A stretch of DNA of 64,000 bases, from contig NZ_CP015378.1 of assembly GCF_001629705.1 (NCBI RefSeq), forward strand, positions 3,658,001-3,722,000. The letters run 5' to 3'. Every line of letters begins with the position of its first letter. The first letter of the stretch is position 1. Source of the DNA: Fictibacillus phosphorivorans. GTDB taxonomy: Bacteria; Bacillota; Bacilli; Bacillales; Fictibacillaceae. The position numbers were made by a program, and so were the translations under genes. Shown here in pieces: positions 35,134-44,434 of this stretch. The notes under the pieces were generated by a model. The model searched no databases, was not told the DNA's origin, and saw only the letters and a list, made by a program, of their open reading frames with translations.

Positions 35134-35859
35134 ATGAAAAAGCATATTCCAAACTTATTAACATTAGGAAATTTATTCTGTGGGTTTCTTTCCATCGGGT
35201 ACGTTTCAAACGGTGATATTCGAAACGCAGCCATCCTTATTTTTATCGCGATGATGCTGGATGCGGTCGACGGAAGAGCAGCTCGCATCTTAGGGGTTTC
35301 AGGAAACCTTGGAAAGGAACTCGATTCACTTGCGGACGTTGTATCTTTTGGCGTTGCACCCGCTTATTTTGTAGCGAATACTTACTTTGCTCATCTAGGG
35401 ATGTGGGGCTTTCTTTTTGCAGGATTGTTTCCGTTATTCGGCGCCTACCGTCTAGCGCGTTTTAACATTACGGCTGCAGAAGAATCGATGAAATATTTTA
35501 AAGGAATCCCAATCCCGCTAGCTGGTGGAATCGTTGTATTCTTAGTCTTTTTTGTAAAATGGATTCCGCTATGGATTTTTGTACTTCTGTTTTACGGACT
35601 CGGCCTCTTGATGGTGAGTACGATCAAGATTCCAAGCTTCAAGGATATTCCGATGCCGCGATACGGTACAATCATCTCGCTATTTTTGTTCTATATGTTT
35701 TATTTGCTTGCGAAGAACAGATTCGAGAGCGTACCGATCTTCTTCTATGTCGCTTTAGCTACGTACTTCTTATTTATTGGAGTGCGTTTTGTTAAGGTGA
35801 AAGAGATCAAGATCCGACGACCTCGCCGACCTCGTCGTAACAAAAGAAGACGCTTCTAA
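35134..35859 (+). CDS. pssA: CDP-diacylglycerol-serine O-phosphatidyltransferase
   Basis: 241 residues, integral membrane protein with about seven hydrophobic segments. The CDP-alcohol phosphotransferase motif is exact: DGRAARILGVSGNLGKELDS (D-G-x2-A-R-x8-G-x3-D-x3-D). It makes phosphatidylserine from CDP-diacylglycerol and serine, the precursor of phosphatidylethanolamine. The N-terminal NLLTLGNLFCGFLSI is typical of type II PssA. The C-terminus is a strongly basic tail (RRPRRPRRNKRRR), which may bind acidic lipid headgroups; its length is unusual. No psd or ybfM neighbour, unlike B. subtilis. Confidence 0.95.
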   Translation: MKKHIPNLLTLGNLFCGFLSIGYVSNGDIRNAAILIFIAMMLDAVDGRAARILGVSGNLGKELDSLADVVSFGVAPAYFVANTYFAHLGMWGFLFAGLFPLFGAYRLARFNITAAEESMKYFKGIPIPLAGGIVVFLVFFVKWIPLWIFVLLFYGLGLLMVSTIKIPSFKDIPMPRYGTIISLFLFYMFYLLAKNRFESVPIFFYVALATYFLFIGVRFVKVKEIKIRRPRRPRRNKRRRF

Positions 35860-35868
35860 AAATACCTA

Positions 35869-35905
35869 CCAGATGCTAAAACATTTAGCATCTGGTTTTA
35901 TTTTT
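35869..35905 (+). terminator. Terminator of pssA
   Basis: CCAGATGCTAAA / TTTAGCATCTGG perfect 12-bp stem with 3-nt loop, then TTTTATTTTTG. Confidence 0.93.
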
Positions 35906-36000
35906 GAATCATCTTTTCCTCTCTCCCTTCATATAATGTCACAATAAGCGAAACATGTACTTTGTGAAATGGACAAATCATGTTTGAGAGGAGAGATGGT

Positions 36001-36357
36001 ATGAACAACTACCCAAACCTTAGGGAGTTTTATGAAAAGGTGCCGATTTTAATTGGTGAAAACGACCGGGCCGCTCTAAAGAATAACGCTCAGGAAGACG
36101 ACACTTCACTTGAGAGCTCTACACATTGGCTCATCGCCATGGAAGGCAGTGAAAAGCAACGAAATGTTTACCACTGGAAGGTGCTCATCTATCCTTCACA
36201 AACAAAAATGATACATTGCTATAAATCGCCGTACTACGCGTCGCAGCACTTTACATCCATCTATGAGGCCATCGAGTATTCTAACGAGTTAAGTCAAAAA
36301 GCTCGTGAGGATCAACTAAGCACTATTGAAAAGCCTGTTCTACAAAGAGAAGCATAA
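36001..36357 (+). CDS. Hypothetical small cytosolic protein
   Basis: 118 residues from ATG 36001, with GAGAGGAGAG upstream; the in-frame ATG at 35980 precedes that site. No membrane segment or signal. Composition is mixed alpha/beta (HWLIAMEGSEKQRNVYHWKV, then ASQHFTSIYEAIEYSNELS). I do not recognise a family. It stands alone between pssA and a NUDIX gene. A real gene is supported by the ribosome site and Bacillus-like codon use. Confidence 0.65.
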   Translation: MNNYPNLREFYEKVPILIGENDRAALKNNAQEDDTSLESSTHWLIAMEGSEKQRNVYHWKVLIYPSQTKMIHCYKSPYYASQHFTSIYEAIEYSNELSQKAREDQLSTIEKPVLQREA

Positions 36358-36393
36358 CGTGATCCACCCTCGCTTTTCTTTTTGCTAGAGATT

Positions 36394-36522
36394 GTGAAAC
36401 AGTGTACAAAAGGCATTGAACTACATAAGAAACGCATCAATGAAGTGGATCAACAACCAGTTCATTTTTATTATGTCTTCTTTACAAAAAACTGGAGACT
36501 AACTTACCAAATAAAGGTATAG
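36394..36522 (+). CDS. Possible tiny ORF or gene remnant
   Basis: A 42-codon frame from GTG 36394 to TAG. The residues (KGIELHKKRINEVDQQPVHF, then FFTKNWRL) look more protein-like than random, but no convincing ribosome site precedes it. It may be a fragment of a decayed gene. Low confidence. Confidence 0.2.
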   Translation: MKQCTKGIELHKKRINEVDQQPVHFYYVFFTKNWRLTYQIKV

Positions 36523-36557
36523 TAAAAAAATAAGGAAATGAAGAGATGAGGATGTAG

Positions 36558-37025
36558 ATGGATTATATAAAATACGTAAGAGCTATGGTAGGACACTCAA
36601 AAATTATTACAGTGGTCGCCGGAGCTTTTGTTCTTAATGAAGAGAATGAATTACTTCTTAATAAACGGAGTGACAACGGCCAATGGGGTCTGCCAGGGGG
36701 CTTTATGGAATTAGGAGAAACTGTCCAGGATACAGCTAGACGAGAAGTTTTTGAAGAAACAGGACTGAAACTTGGCAAACTCGAGTTATTTGGTATTTAT
36801 TCTGGACATCGCTTTGATAAGACCTTTTTAAATGGCGATCAAGTATCGATGGTGAAGCATGTGTTTACATGTCATGATTTTTCTGGAGACCTTCTTACTT
36901 CAAATTCCGAATCTATGGATAATAAATTTTTTCCGCTTGACCAGCTTCCTGAGAATCTTTTCACTGATCATCTTGAGATAATCCAAGATTTTCTTAATGA
37001 TCCTGAAAGACCTGTTGTAAAGTAA
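36558..37025 (+). CDS. NUDIX hydrolase
   Basis: 155 residues. The Nudix box is intact: GGFMELGETVQDTARREVFEETGL region with REVFEETG, giving G-x5-E-x7-R-E-V-x-E-E-x-G. Upstream NGQWGLPGG is the usual lead-in. Such enzymes cleave nucleoside diphosphate derivatives using Mg2+; the substrate cannot be told. Starts with GAGGATG ribosome site, cytosolic, monocistronic. Confidence 0.92.
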   Translation: MDYIKYVRAMVGHSKIITVVAGAFVLNEENELLLNKRSDNGQWGLPGGFMELGETVQDTARREVFEETGLKLGKLELFGIYSGHRFDKTFLNGDQVSMVKHVFTCHDFSGDLLTSNSESMDNKFFPLDQLPENLFTDHLEIIQDFLNDPERPVVK

Positions 37026-37161
37026 AGACGCGCTTAACATATGAGAAATGGTAGATTGCTAAAGACAGTTATTGTAAAAGTAAAACATCATGCATTTTTA
37101 GAATTTGCTTTTCAAAACATAACATGTCCTGTCCCCATAAATTATTTAGAGGAGAATCACG

Positions 37162-37932
37162 ATGAACGAAGCACACCAAGAGGAACTTACCTCATTTGAA
37201 GAGCAGCATAAAGTTGTTCAAAAAAACATACCTTACTACGACTTAAAGTGGAAATCCGTTGAGAACCCGGCAACAAAAGATACGTGGAATTGGCTAGCCT
37301 TCTTCTTTTCAACGTTTTGGCTCGCCTACCGCAAAATGTATAAGCCGTTTTTTATTATTTCAGGTATTCAATTGCTCTGGGCTATACCTTTTTATTTTAC
37401 TGATCTTACTGCATGGCTTGATCTCCCTTTTTACGGAATCATATCCATAATCGTCGGGTCATTCGGAAATCGTTGGTATTTTAATCATACAAACCATGTT
37501 TTGAAGCAAGCTAGAGCCTTACCCGAAACCGTACAAGACTCATATATACAAACCAAAGGCGGAACACATGTTGGAATCATGCTTGGTTTGCATACCCTTT
37601 TGTTCGCACTTTTCTTTGCGTTGGATTTTGGTTTATCTTTCATACCAACAGAAACGAACATAAAGGACGTCGTACGAATTAGTGAAGAGGCAGATACATT
37701 AGAAGTTTACATGGATAACCCGAAGTGGAACTACATCAAACAAGAAGGTCGTCACCATGTTGTAGAATTTACAGGTTATGATTACACCGAGAAAGAAGAT
37801 GTCAGAATCGTCTTATATGTTTACTTTGACAAGTACATGTATGAATGGAATCAAGTCTATATTAACGGTAAAAAACTTAACGAAGAAGATTCAATCGATT
37901 ATGAACTATATATTGAGGATAGTTCTTGGTGA
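37162..37932 (+). CDS. DUF2628 membrane protein with C-terminal soluble domain
   Basis: 256 residues. Residues 40-110 form the DUF2628 block (NWLAFFFSTFWLAYRKMYKP with two or three membrane segments, then FGNRWYFNHTNHVLKQA). Another membrane segment lies near 140-157, followed by an extracytoplasmic-type beta-rich domain of about 90 residues. Function unknown. TAGAGGAG ribosome site. Converges with the phage-fibre-like gene over a shared terminator. Confidence 0.75.
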   Translation: MNEAHQEELTSFEEQHKVVQKNIPYYDLKWKSVENPATKDTWNWLAFFFSTFWLAYRKMYKPFFIISGIQLLWAIPFYFTDLTAWLDLPFYGIISIIVGSFGNRWYFNHTNHVLKQARALPETVQDSYIQTKGGTHVGIMLGLHTLLFALFFALDFGLSFIPTETNIKDVVRISEEADTLEVYMDNPKWNYIKQEGRHHVVEFTGYDYTEKEDVRIVLYVYFDKYMYEWNQVYINGKKLNEEDSIDYELYIEDSSW

Positions 37933-37940
37933 TTTAAATA

Positions 37941-37966
37941 AAAGGAGCTTTACGCAGCTCCTTTTT
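37941..37966. terminator. Bidirectional terminator
   Basis: AAAGGAGCT / AGCTCCTTT stem with a 6-nt loop and T-run; shared by the convergent genes at 37162 and 37968. Confidence 0.9.
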
Positions 37967-37967
37967 C

Positions 37968-38915
37968 TTATATCGTTCTCCATTCACAACCTGTATAAAG
38001 TTTCAGCTCCCCTTTATAAAAGACCATGCGCCCAGCAGTTGGATTCTTCGGTAAGCTGGATACATTTATATTAATACCGTCTTTTGCGATAACTTCTCCA
38101 GTTTCCGTAATGGTCACTACATTGGAAGTTCCGTTCAGATCTGTAATGTTTAAACTGCCGTTATCATCACGAATTGTCCACCTCCGCATTTTATTCGGTG
38201 TGCTTAAGCTAATTTCCAAGTTGTCCGTATGTGATTCAAATTTCACTTCACCTTTACAGCCACGCTTTGTTTTAAAATGAAATTCTTTATCTGGGTTCGC
38301 CATTCCACCGAATCCCCAATACCCATTTGTTTTGTTAATCGCTAGCATCGTTTCTAGTCCTCTACCACCGGCTACTTTATTACCGATGATCTTGAAATGG
38401 GCTAATTCATCGTCTGATGCACCTTTTGAAACACCACTCGAAACGCCTGCTGTATTAATTCCTTGACCCACTCCCCAAGCCACTTCACCCTTTATCCCTG
38501 TAAAATACGTGGCTCTTCGGTTATTCGTGTTTTCTCCTTCATGCATCAACATGAAGGCTGGGTGCCAATTTCCGTTTAGCCATTGAGTATTTCCATCATT
38601 CTTACCAGCTGTTTCATTATGAGTCTTTGTAATAATTCTATATTGCATACCGTCTCCGTTACACGAATCATATCGAGTGTTGATGGAATAATCATGTATT
38701 AGAATATCATGGCGTGCAGAAGAAAAGTCAGGGTATGTACTTGGGATTCCACGTTTATATCCGTAATCAATCTCTGGCGGTACCACGACAACCCCTCTTC
38801 CCCTGCTGTCTACATCCGCGATTGCCGCTTGAAGTGCAGCCCGGTTATGATACTGCGAGTGCATAGGGGCAGCTCCATAAAAAATAACCGAAACCATTTG
38901 TGGTGAACCAAACAT
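37968..38915 (-). CDS. Orphan phage tail-fibre or pectate-lyase-fold-like protein
   Basis: 315 residues, no signal peptide. The N-terminal region (NRAALQAAIADVDSRGRGVV then VPPEIDYGY) is like the start of pectate-lyase-superfamily tail-spike proteins, where NRAALQAAID and GG-VVVPPG are usual. The middle is Gly/Asn/Thr-rich, and the C-terminal SLPKNPTAGRMVFYKGELKLY with TGCEWRTI is a typical phage or collagen-adhesin end domain. The beta-solenoid itself seems missing or shortened, so it may be a reduced or domesticated fibre. No other phage genes are in the window. Confidence 0.55.
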   Translation of the reverse strand: MFGSPQMVSVIFYGAAPMHSQYHNRAALQAAIADVDSRGRGVVVVPPEIDYGYKRGIPSTYPDFSSARHDILIHDYSINTRYDSCNGDGMQYRIITKTHNETAGKNDGNTQWLNGNWHPAFMLMHEGENTNNRRATYFTGIKGEVAWGVGQGINTAGVSSGVSKGASDDELAHFKIIGNKVAGGRGLETMLAINKTNGYWGFGGMANPDKEFHFKTKRGCKGEVKFESHTDNLEISLSTPNKMRRWTIRDDNGSLNITDLNGTSNVVTITETGEVIAKDGININVSSLPKNPTAGRMVFYKGELKLYTGCEWRTI

Positions 38916-39028
38916 CTTACCACTCCTTAAAACGTTACGTTCTTTTCAATTCCCTAAACAAAGAAACTTCAACTTACTAGATAATGGTACTATTAAGAAA
39001 AAGAACTTTAGAAGGAAGTTGAATACAC

Positions 39029-39460
39029 TTGTTAAATATTCTTAAAAAAAGACCTTTATATATAGGTGCAGGTACAACATTTTTATTCACCATGTTTTAT
39101 TTCTTCCTGAGCACAGGATTTAGCGGAGAAAATGAGGGTCTTCCTTATCTTATCCCTTATTTCATCTTATTCGTTTATTTCATTTGTTTTCTAGGTGAAG
39201 CTGCACTTTCTATCTTTCCTAATAGGAAACACGTATTTAATCTATTACTAGTATTGCTTCTATCTAGCACGATTAGTATATTTTTTAGTTTACTAATTTA
39301 CGGAGATATCTATTATATGATTTTAATCGCACCGTTATTAACAGTCGGAAGCCTCGTCTATTATTTTTCTAGTAGAATGATTCAAAGAAAAAACATAGCT
39401 TTTCTTCTCTCTACATCTCCTTTATACGTCTTATTATTATCATTAGTACTCATTCTATAG
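39029..39460 (+). CDS. Hypothetical four-helix membrane protein
   Basis: 143 residues from TTG 39029, with GAAGGAAG about 9 bp upstream. Four hydrophobic segments (about 11-28, 41-60, 68-88, 92-115, with a fifth near the C-terminus). No known motif. It is followed after 20 bp by another small membrane protein gene, and the two probably form an operon. Codon use is more AT-rich than in neighbouring metabolic genes. Function unknown. Confidence 0.65.
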   Translation: MLNILKKRPLYIGAGTTFLFTMFYFFLSTGFSGENEGLPYLIPYFILFVYFICFLGEAALSIFPNRKHVFNLLLVLLLSSTISIFFSLLIYGDIYYMILIAPLLTVGSLVYYFSSRMIQRKNIAFLLSTSPLYVLLLSLVLIL

Positions 39461-39480
39461 TAGAAGAAGGGGATGAAAGA

Positions 39481-39975
39481 ATGGAAGAATCTTTTGGAAA
39501 ACGAAAAATCTTTGCTACCATATTGACGAGCTTTCTTTTTTCACTCAATTTGACAGTTCTGTCTGTTTTCGATCGTGAAACTGGTGAAAGTGGCTTAGAA
39601 ATTATCATGATTCCGATTTTTGCTTCATTTATAGCTGCAGGTGTCATCGTATGTATTGGTCTCATAACATCTGCAATTATTGAATTTATCATCTGTAAGA
39701 TCGGCTGGAACTACAACATCAGCGTTCCTATGTACATTGTTTCACATGCAGCCATGGGTTTATTAATAGGGAGACTAATCTTTGGTTTCTGGGGATTATA
39801 TACGTATACAGGGGGGTTATGTGCGACAGTATTCGCTTCCATTGATATGTGGCTTCTTTTTAGAGTAAAGAAAGGAAAAGGCACTTCTGAAGAGATTCTA
39901 AAGATCTATCTATGGGCCATACTCACCGTTATTGTTGTTACACTTTCACTATTTTTGTTTGTTCAACTATTTTAA
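39481..39975 (+). CDS. Hypothetical membrane protein, second gene of the pair
   Basis: 164 residues with about five hydrophobic segments (12-28, 38-62, 80-105, 110-122, 140-160). Ribosome site AAGGGGATG. Probably co-transcribed with the preceding membrane protein and closed by the hairpin at 39997-40035. No recognised family. Confidence 0.65.
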   Translation: MEESFGKRKIFATILTSFLFSLNLTVLSVFDRETGESGLEIIMIPIFASFIAAGVIVCIGLITSAIIEFIICKIGWNYNISVPMYIVSHAAMGLLIGRLIFGFWGLYTYTGGLCATVFASIDMWLLFRVKKGKGTSEEILKIYLWAILTVIVVTLSLFLFVQLF

Positions 39976-39996
39976 AAAGATATAGTAAGTACAGAA

Positions 39997-40035
39997 AAGA
40001 CTCCTGAGTTCATCAATAACCTACTCATGAGTCTT
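39997..40035. terminator. Bidirectional terminator-like hairpin
   Basis: AAGACTC and TGAG pair with CTCA and GAGTCTT (one mismatch), T-rich on both sides. It would serve the membrane-protein pair on the plus strand and the 52-residue gene on the minus strand. Confidence 0.7.
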
Positions 40036-40057
40036 GTTATTTATCGATAGATATTTC

Positions 40058-40216
40058 CTATAGTTGAACAGTAACTTCTGATTTATGAACCAATATTACA
40101 CGAGGTACATACGGTTCATTCACTTTTCTAATCTCAAGAAAATCCGAAGAATACACATGTAATACTTTGTGCAATTCATCATGATAGCTTACGAGGTCGC
40201 CTCTTTCAATAGTCAT
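40058..40216 (-). CDS. Small 52-residue protein
   Basis: A short gene read from the sequence: ATG at 40216, TAG ending at 40058, with AGGGTGA about 6 bp upstream of the start. The product begins MTIERGDLVSYHDELHKVLH and continues as a beta-rich chain (PYVPRVILVHKSEVTVQL at the C-terminus). The RGDLVSYHDE-hKVh pattern resembles small SH3/KOW-like barrels found in other Bacillus micro-proteins. Followed by a terminator-like hairpin. I think it is real; function unknown. Confidence 0.6.
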   Translation of the reverse strand: MTIERGDLVSYHDELHKVLHVYSSDFLEIRKVNEPYVPRVILVHKSEVTVQL

Positions 40217-40439
40217 AGCTTTCACCCTAGTCGTTAGTTTCTATAGTTAATTATACCTAACTATTTCGGTAAAAAAATTGGGAAACATGAAGGGATTTTG
40301 GGTTTAAATTACGATAATTTAAGACTAGTTTCCTCTTACAGTTAAAGTTCAGGTATATTTATAGAAGGGAAAATTTTTAGCGTGAGCTTATACCTAATAA
40401 ATGTAAATACACCATGCAAACAAAGGCGGGGTAACAAAT

Positions 40440-41720
40440 ATGAATTTAGGAGAAAAGATTCGTTATTTCCGAAAAGTCAAAAACTTATCCCAGCAAGAAC
40501 TGTCTGCCGGGATTTGTTCGGTTCCTTATTTAAGTAAGATTGAGAACGGAGTAACTGAACCTTCGGAGGAAATACAGCAGCATTTAGCGGCAAAATTAGA
40601 TATTAGATTACATACCATTAATGAGAATGAGTTAATTCAAAATTACATACAACTTTTCCATTCATTGTACCAAAGAGACTATCAAACTGCAGAACAACAA
40701 TATCACTCACTTTTAAATTCACCCTCACAGTCTGTTGAGGAAGACATATTGCACAAAATATTTAAGAGTATTTATATCATGATGGCAATGGAAAATACAA
40801 AAGAAGTCTCCAGTTTATTAGATGAAGTTGCCTATATTGACAATGTGATTAAAGGGGAAAAAGCGTTTTATTATTTAATTGCCAGAGGACAATTAAGTTA
40901 CTATTTAGAAGAATTTCAGGAATGTTTTAATTATCTCACTAAAGCCGAGAAACTTTTAGAAGAACACCGGTTTCAAGAATGGGAAAAAGGATATTTGCTC
41001 TACACCATTGGTCTTACAGCACATAAACTTTACAAAAATGTTGTTACATTAGAATATACAAATAAAGCTTTAGAAATCTTTGAAAAAACCTACTTTTTTA
41101 AACGATGTGCTGATTGTAGAGTGTTACTCGCTACTGTACATCTAAGGATAAAGAATTTTGAGGAATCTTCAAAACATTTACTACTTGCAGAAACGATTGC
41201 AAATTCATTTGGTGATAGTGACCATTTAAAGGGCATTATCTATCACAATTTAGGTGGCATTGCCACGCATAAAGGAGAAACAGAAGAAGCAATAAAACTC
41301 TATTCTCGAAGTTTATTAGCCAAAGAGAAAGAGCCACTTTCCTTAAAAATTGTAACCTTATCCGCGTTAGTAAAAAGTTATCAAGTGTGTAACGATCGAG
41401 AAAAAGGTCTGGAACTCATAAATACTTGGATTGATCAGTTGAAAGATAATACTCTGTTTAGAGGGTATGAACTTCATTTTCTTTATCATAAACATTTATT
41501 TACTCATGGTGAACTCAATGAAGAGGCTGTTCAATTTATGATAAAAGAGCTGATTCCTTATTTTGAAAAACGAAATGAGTGGATCTTTTTATCAGAATAT
41601 TATCCCATCCTAGGAAAATATTTTGAAAACAACCAGAAATATAAACAGGCAAGTATGTATTATAATTCTGCAATTCAATCCATGAAGAAAATGTATGACT
41701 TTGGAGTTACTTATATCTAA
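40440..41720 (+). CDS. XRE-family regulator with TPR sensor domain (RRNPP-like)
   Basis: 426 residues. N-terminal HTH_3 (IRYFRKVKNLSQQELSAGIC, YLSKIENG), then about nine TPR helix pairs to the end (QAEEC-type repeats such as GIIYHNLGGIATHKGETEEA and YKQASMYYNSAI). This is the layout of NprR/PlcR/AimR-type peptide-responsive regulators. No small export-type peptide gene is visible just downstream; a terminator follows at once. It may act on a distant locus, or respond to a ligand other than a peptide. Ribosome site GGCGGGG. More AT-rich than the flanking genes. Confidence 0.8.
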   Translation: MNLGEKIRYFRKVKNLSQQELSAGICSVPYLSKIENGVTEPSEEIQQHLAAKLDIRLHTINENELIQNYIQLFHSLYQRDYQTAEQQYHSLLNSPSQSVEEDILHKIFKSIYIMMAMENTKEVSSLLDEVAYIDNVIKGEKAFYYLIARGQLSYYLEEFQECFNYLTKAEKLLEEHRFQEWEKGYLLYTIGLTAHKLYKNVVTLEYTNKALEIFEKTYFFKRCADCRVLLATVHLRIKNFEESSKHLLLAETIANSFGDSDHLKGIIYHNLGGIATHKGETEEAIKLYSRSLLAKEKEPLSLKIVTLSALVKSYQVCNDREKGLELINTWIDQLKDNTLFRGYELHFLYHKHLFTHGELNEEAVQFMIKELIPYFEKRNEWIFLSEYYPILGKYFENNQKYKQASMYYNSAIQSMKKMYDFGVTYI

Positions 41721-41727
41721 TTTAAAG

Positions 41728-41753
41728 AAAAAAGCACTAGGAAGTGCTTTTTT
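41728..41753. terminator. Bidirectional terminator
   Basis: AAAAAAGCACT / AGTGCTTTTTT perfect stem with loop AGGA; shared by the convergent XRE-TPR and MHYT genes. Confidence 0.93.
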
Positions 41754-41770
41754 CTGATGATTTAAATAGT

Positions 41771-44206
41771 CTAGCATACTTCACTCACCGAGCGCTCTTG
41801 TAAAATCACTGCCAGCTCCTCCGCCGAAATCGGCCGGCTGAAGTAATACCCTTGCGCCTCGTTACATTGCTTTTGCTGCAGAAATTGAAGCTGTTCTTCC
41901 GTCTCTACCCCTTCTGCTATTACCTTCAGATCCAAGTTATGAGCCATTGCAATAATGGTTTCTACGAGTGAAGCGTCTTTCGAATCGGCATAAATGTTGC
42001 GTGTAAAGCTTTGATCGATTTTTAGTGTATGAATCGGGAACGTTTTTAGATAGCTTAGGGACGAATAGCCTGTTCCAAAGTCATCGATAGAGAGATGAAT
42101 TCCCATCTCTTTCAACAACTGCATTTTCGCCACAGCATACTTTGAATCTTGGATGATACTTTCCGTCAGCTCAAGCTCTAAATATTGTGGCGCAAGCTCT
42201 GTTTCATTTAATATTCTACTCACCCGCTCAACAAGATCACTCTGCTGAAATTGACGGGATGAAATGTTGACTGCCATCCGTAACGGCGTGTATCCTGCAT
42301 CTTGCCACGCTTTATTTTGACGACAAGCCCCGTGAAGCACCCATTCTCCGATCTGCAGAATCAGTCCTGTTTCTTCAGCGATCGGAATAAATTCAGCCGG
42401 TGAAATCGTCCCCCATTCTGGATGATGCCAGCGTAAAAGTGCTTCAACTCCAATGATGTCGCCTGTTTCCACATCAATCTGAGGCTGATACACAATTTTA
42501 AACTCATCGCGTTCCAGTGCCTTACGTAAGCCAATCTCAAGCTTCATTTTCTTAGTAACGGCTTCATTCATCTCAGGTGTATAAAATTGAAAGTTGTTTT
42601 TCCCTTGTTCTTTCACACGGTACATCGCAGTGTCTGCATTCTTGATCAATGTTTCAATATCACGGCCATCTCCTGGGTACATTGCAATTCCAATCGAAGG
42701 TGTGACAAAAAGCTCTTGCTCGTTAACCATAACTGAGCTGCTAAACAGATCTACGATTTGCTGTGCAATTTTAGAGACTTCATCTGCCGTTGTATTTGGT
42801 ATGAGTACGATAAATTCATCCCCACCCTGACGGCAGACCGTATCGTTCTTCCCTACACATGCTTGGATGCGCTTTGCAATTTCAATCAACAGTTGATCTC
42901 CGACCGCATGACCTAACGTATCATTGATGTACTTAAATCGATCAAGATCAATGAACATGATGCCAATGGTCTGCTTGTTCTCATCTGCCAGTTCGAGTGC
43001 TTGAGTAAGACGGTCGTTCAACAGAAGTCGATTCGGAAGTCCTGTTAAAGGATCACGGTAGACCATCTGATTAATCTTCTTCTCGTTTCTTTTTCGCTCC
43101 GTAATGTCCCGAATGATGCTGCTAAAATATACTTGATCTTCTTCCTGCCATGCAGCAAGCGACAATTCAATCGGAAATTCACTTCCATCCTTTCGAAGTC
43201 CTTCTAACTCAACCGTATTGCCGATCACTTTTGGTTCTCCAGACAACAGATAACGTTCCATGCCTTCTTTATGAGCTTTTCTAAACTTGTACGGTATAAT
43301 GATCTGCAGATTTTTTCCTAGTGCTTCTTTTTCGTTAAAGCCAAAGAGCAGCTCTGCTCCTTTATTCCACGAGATAATGGTACCTGTTCGATCTGACAGA
43401 ATAATAGAATCGTTAGCAGACTCAATAACAGAGCGGAACTTTCTTTCTGATAGAATCGACTGATATTCAAATCTTCGATCGATGAACGTACTGATGAACA
43501 CCATCCCTAACAGAATGAGGATGACGATCCCAATCGCATAAGCTAGAAGGGTGCTGTTAAACGGTGTTGCTGCTAGATCAGTGTGATGCTGATGCGCTTT
43601 GTAACTAGCCGCTGACATACCCGTATAGTGCATTCCGGAAATGGCGATACCCATAAGCACCGCACTTCCTAGCTTCACGAGCCATATTTTACTTGTTTTA
43701 TAGTTTTGACTAACAAACGAAAGTAGATACAGAGCTACGACTGATGCGACAAAAGCAATAATCGCCGAGAGCGTCCATAAGAATGGATTGTACTGTATTT
43801 CAGCGTTCATCTTCATCGCCTCCATGCCCGTGTAATGCATAGAAACGATACCCGTTGCCATGAAAAGAGCTCCTAACAATACCTGCTTCTTCCCCATGAC
43901 AGGGCGGCTGATAATATAGAGAGCGATTCCGGATGATAGGATCGCTGGAATGATTGAAACAATGACGAGTGTTATATCATAGGTGACTGTGATGGATAAG
44001 TGAAAAGCAAGCATCGCCACGAAATGCATTGCCCAAATCCCCATTCCCATAGCAAAAGCTCCCGAGATCATCCAAATGTACCGTGCGTATGATTTTGTTT
44101 TTTGTACCTGTATCCCTAAATCTAGCGCAGCATAAGAAGCTATGACTGCAATAATGATTGATAGAGAAACAAGCGGAATGTGATATGTACTAGAAACGGC
44201 GTCCAT
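41771..44206 (-). CDS. MHYT-PAS-GGDEF-EAL cyclic-di-GMP protein
   Basis: 811 residues. Seven-helix MHYT domain (1-245) with its repeats around MHFVAMLAF, MHYTGMEAMKM and MHYTGMSAASY, which are thought to bind metal and sense gases. PAS with PAC (255-375), GGDEF (about 380-545; RQGGDEFIVLIP intact) and EAL (about 560-805; VEALLRWHHPE, the DDFGTGYSSLSYL loop, and KVIAEGVETEEQ intact). Both catalytic motifs are present, so the net activity on c-di-GMP cannot be told. Domain order resembles B. subtilis YkoW (DgcW). Monocistronic. Confidence 0.93.
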   Translation of the reverse strand: MDAVSSTYHIPLVSLSIIIAVIASYAALDLGIQVQKTKSYARYIWMISGAFAMGMGIWAMHFVAMLAFHLSITVTYDITLVIVSIIPAILSSGIALYIISRPVMGKKQVLLGALFMATGIVSMHYTGMEAMKMNAEIQYNPFLWTLSAIIAFVASVVALYLLSFVSQNYKTSKIWLVKLGSAVLMGIAISGMHYTGMSAASYKAHQHHTDLAATPFNSTLLAYAIGIVILILLGMVFISTFIDRRFEYQSILSERKFRSVIESANDSIILSDRTGTIISWNKGAELLFGFNEKEALGKNLQIIIPYKFRKAHKEGMERYLLSGEPKVIGNTVELEGLRKDGSEFPIELSLAAWQEEDQVYFSSIIRDITERKRNEKKINQMVYRDPLTGLPNRLLLNDRLTQALELADENKQTIGIMFIDLDRFKYINDTLGHAVGDQLLIEIAKRIQACVGKNDTVCRQGGDEFIVLIPNTTADEVSKIAQQIVDLFSSSVMVNEQELFVTPSIGIAMYPGDGRDIETLIKNADTAMYRVKEQGKNNFQFYTPEMNEAVTKKMKLEIGLRKALERDEFKIVYQPQIDVETGDIIGVEALLRWHHPEWGTISPAEFIPIAEETGLILQIGEWVLHGACRQNKAWQDAGYTPLRMAVNISSRQFQQSDLVERVSRILNETELAPQYLELELTESIIQDSKYAVAKMQLLKEMGIHLSIDDFGTGYSSLSYLKTFPIHTLKIDQSFTRNIYADSKDASLVETIIAMAHNLDLKVIAEGVETEEQLQFLQQKQCNEAQGYYFSRPISAEELAVILQERSVSEVC

Positions 44207-44434
44207 TTATAGAAACTCTCCTTGTTAGTGAATGAAAAATACTTTACTTATTCTATATCGGTAAAATATTTACTGTATTAAGAGAGGTAATAACAATATT
44301 TTTAAACAGTTGTTTAATTTGATAGATTATCTGTAAAAGTTGTAGATTTTTTTATGCATACTTGCGAAGGGAATTTATGTATAATTATAATTAATTGGAA
44401 ATAAAAGTTAATATTAGTTATGAGGAGTGATCTT

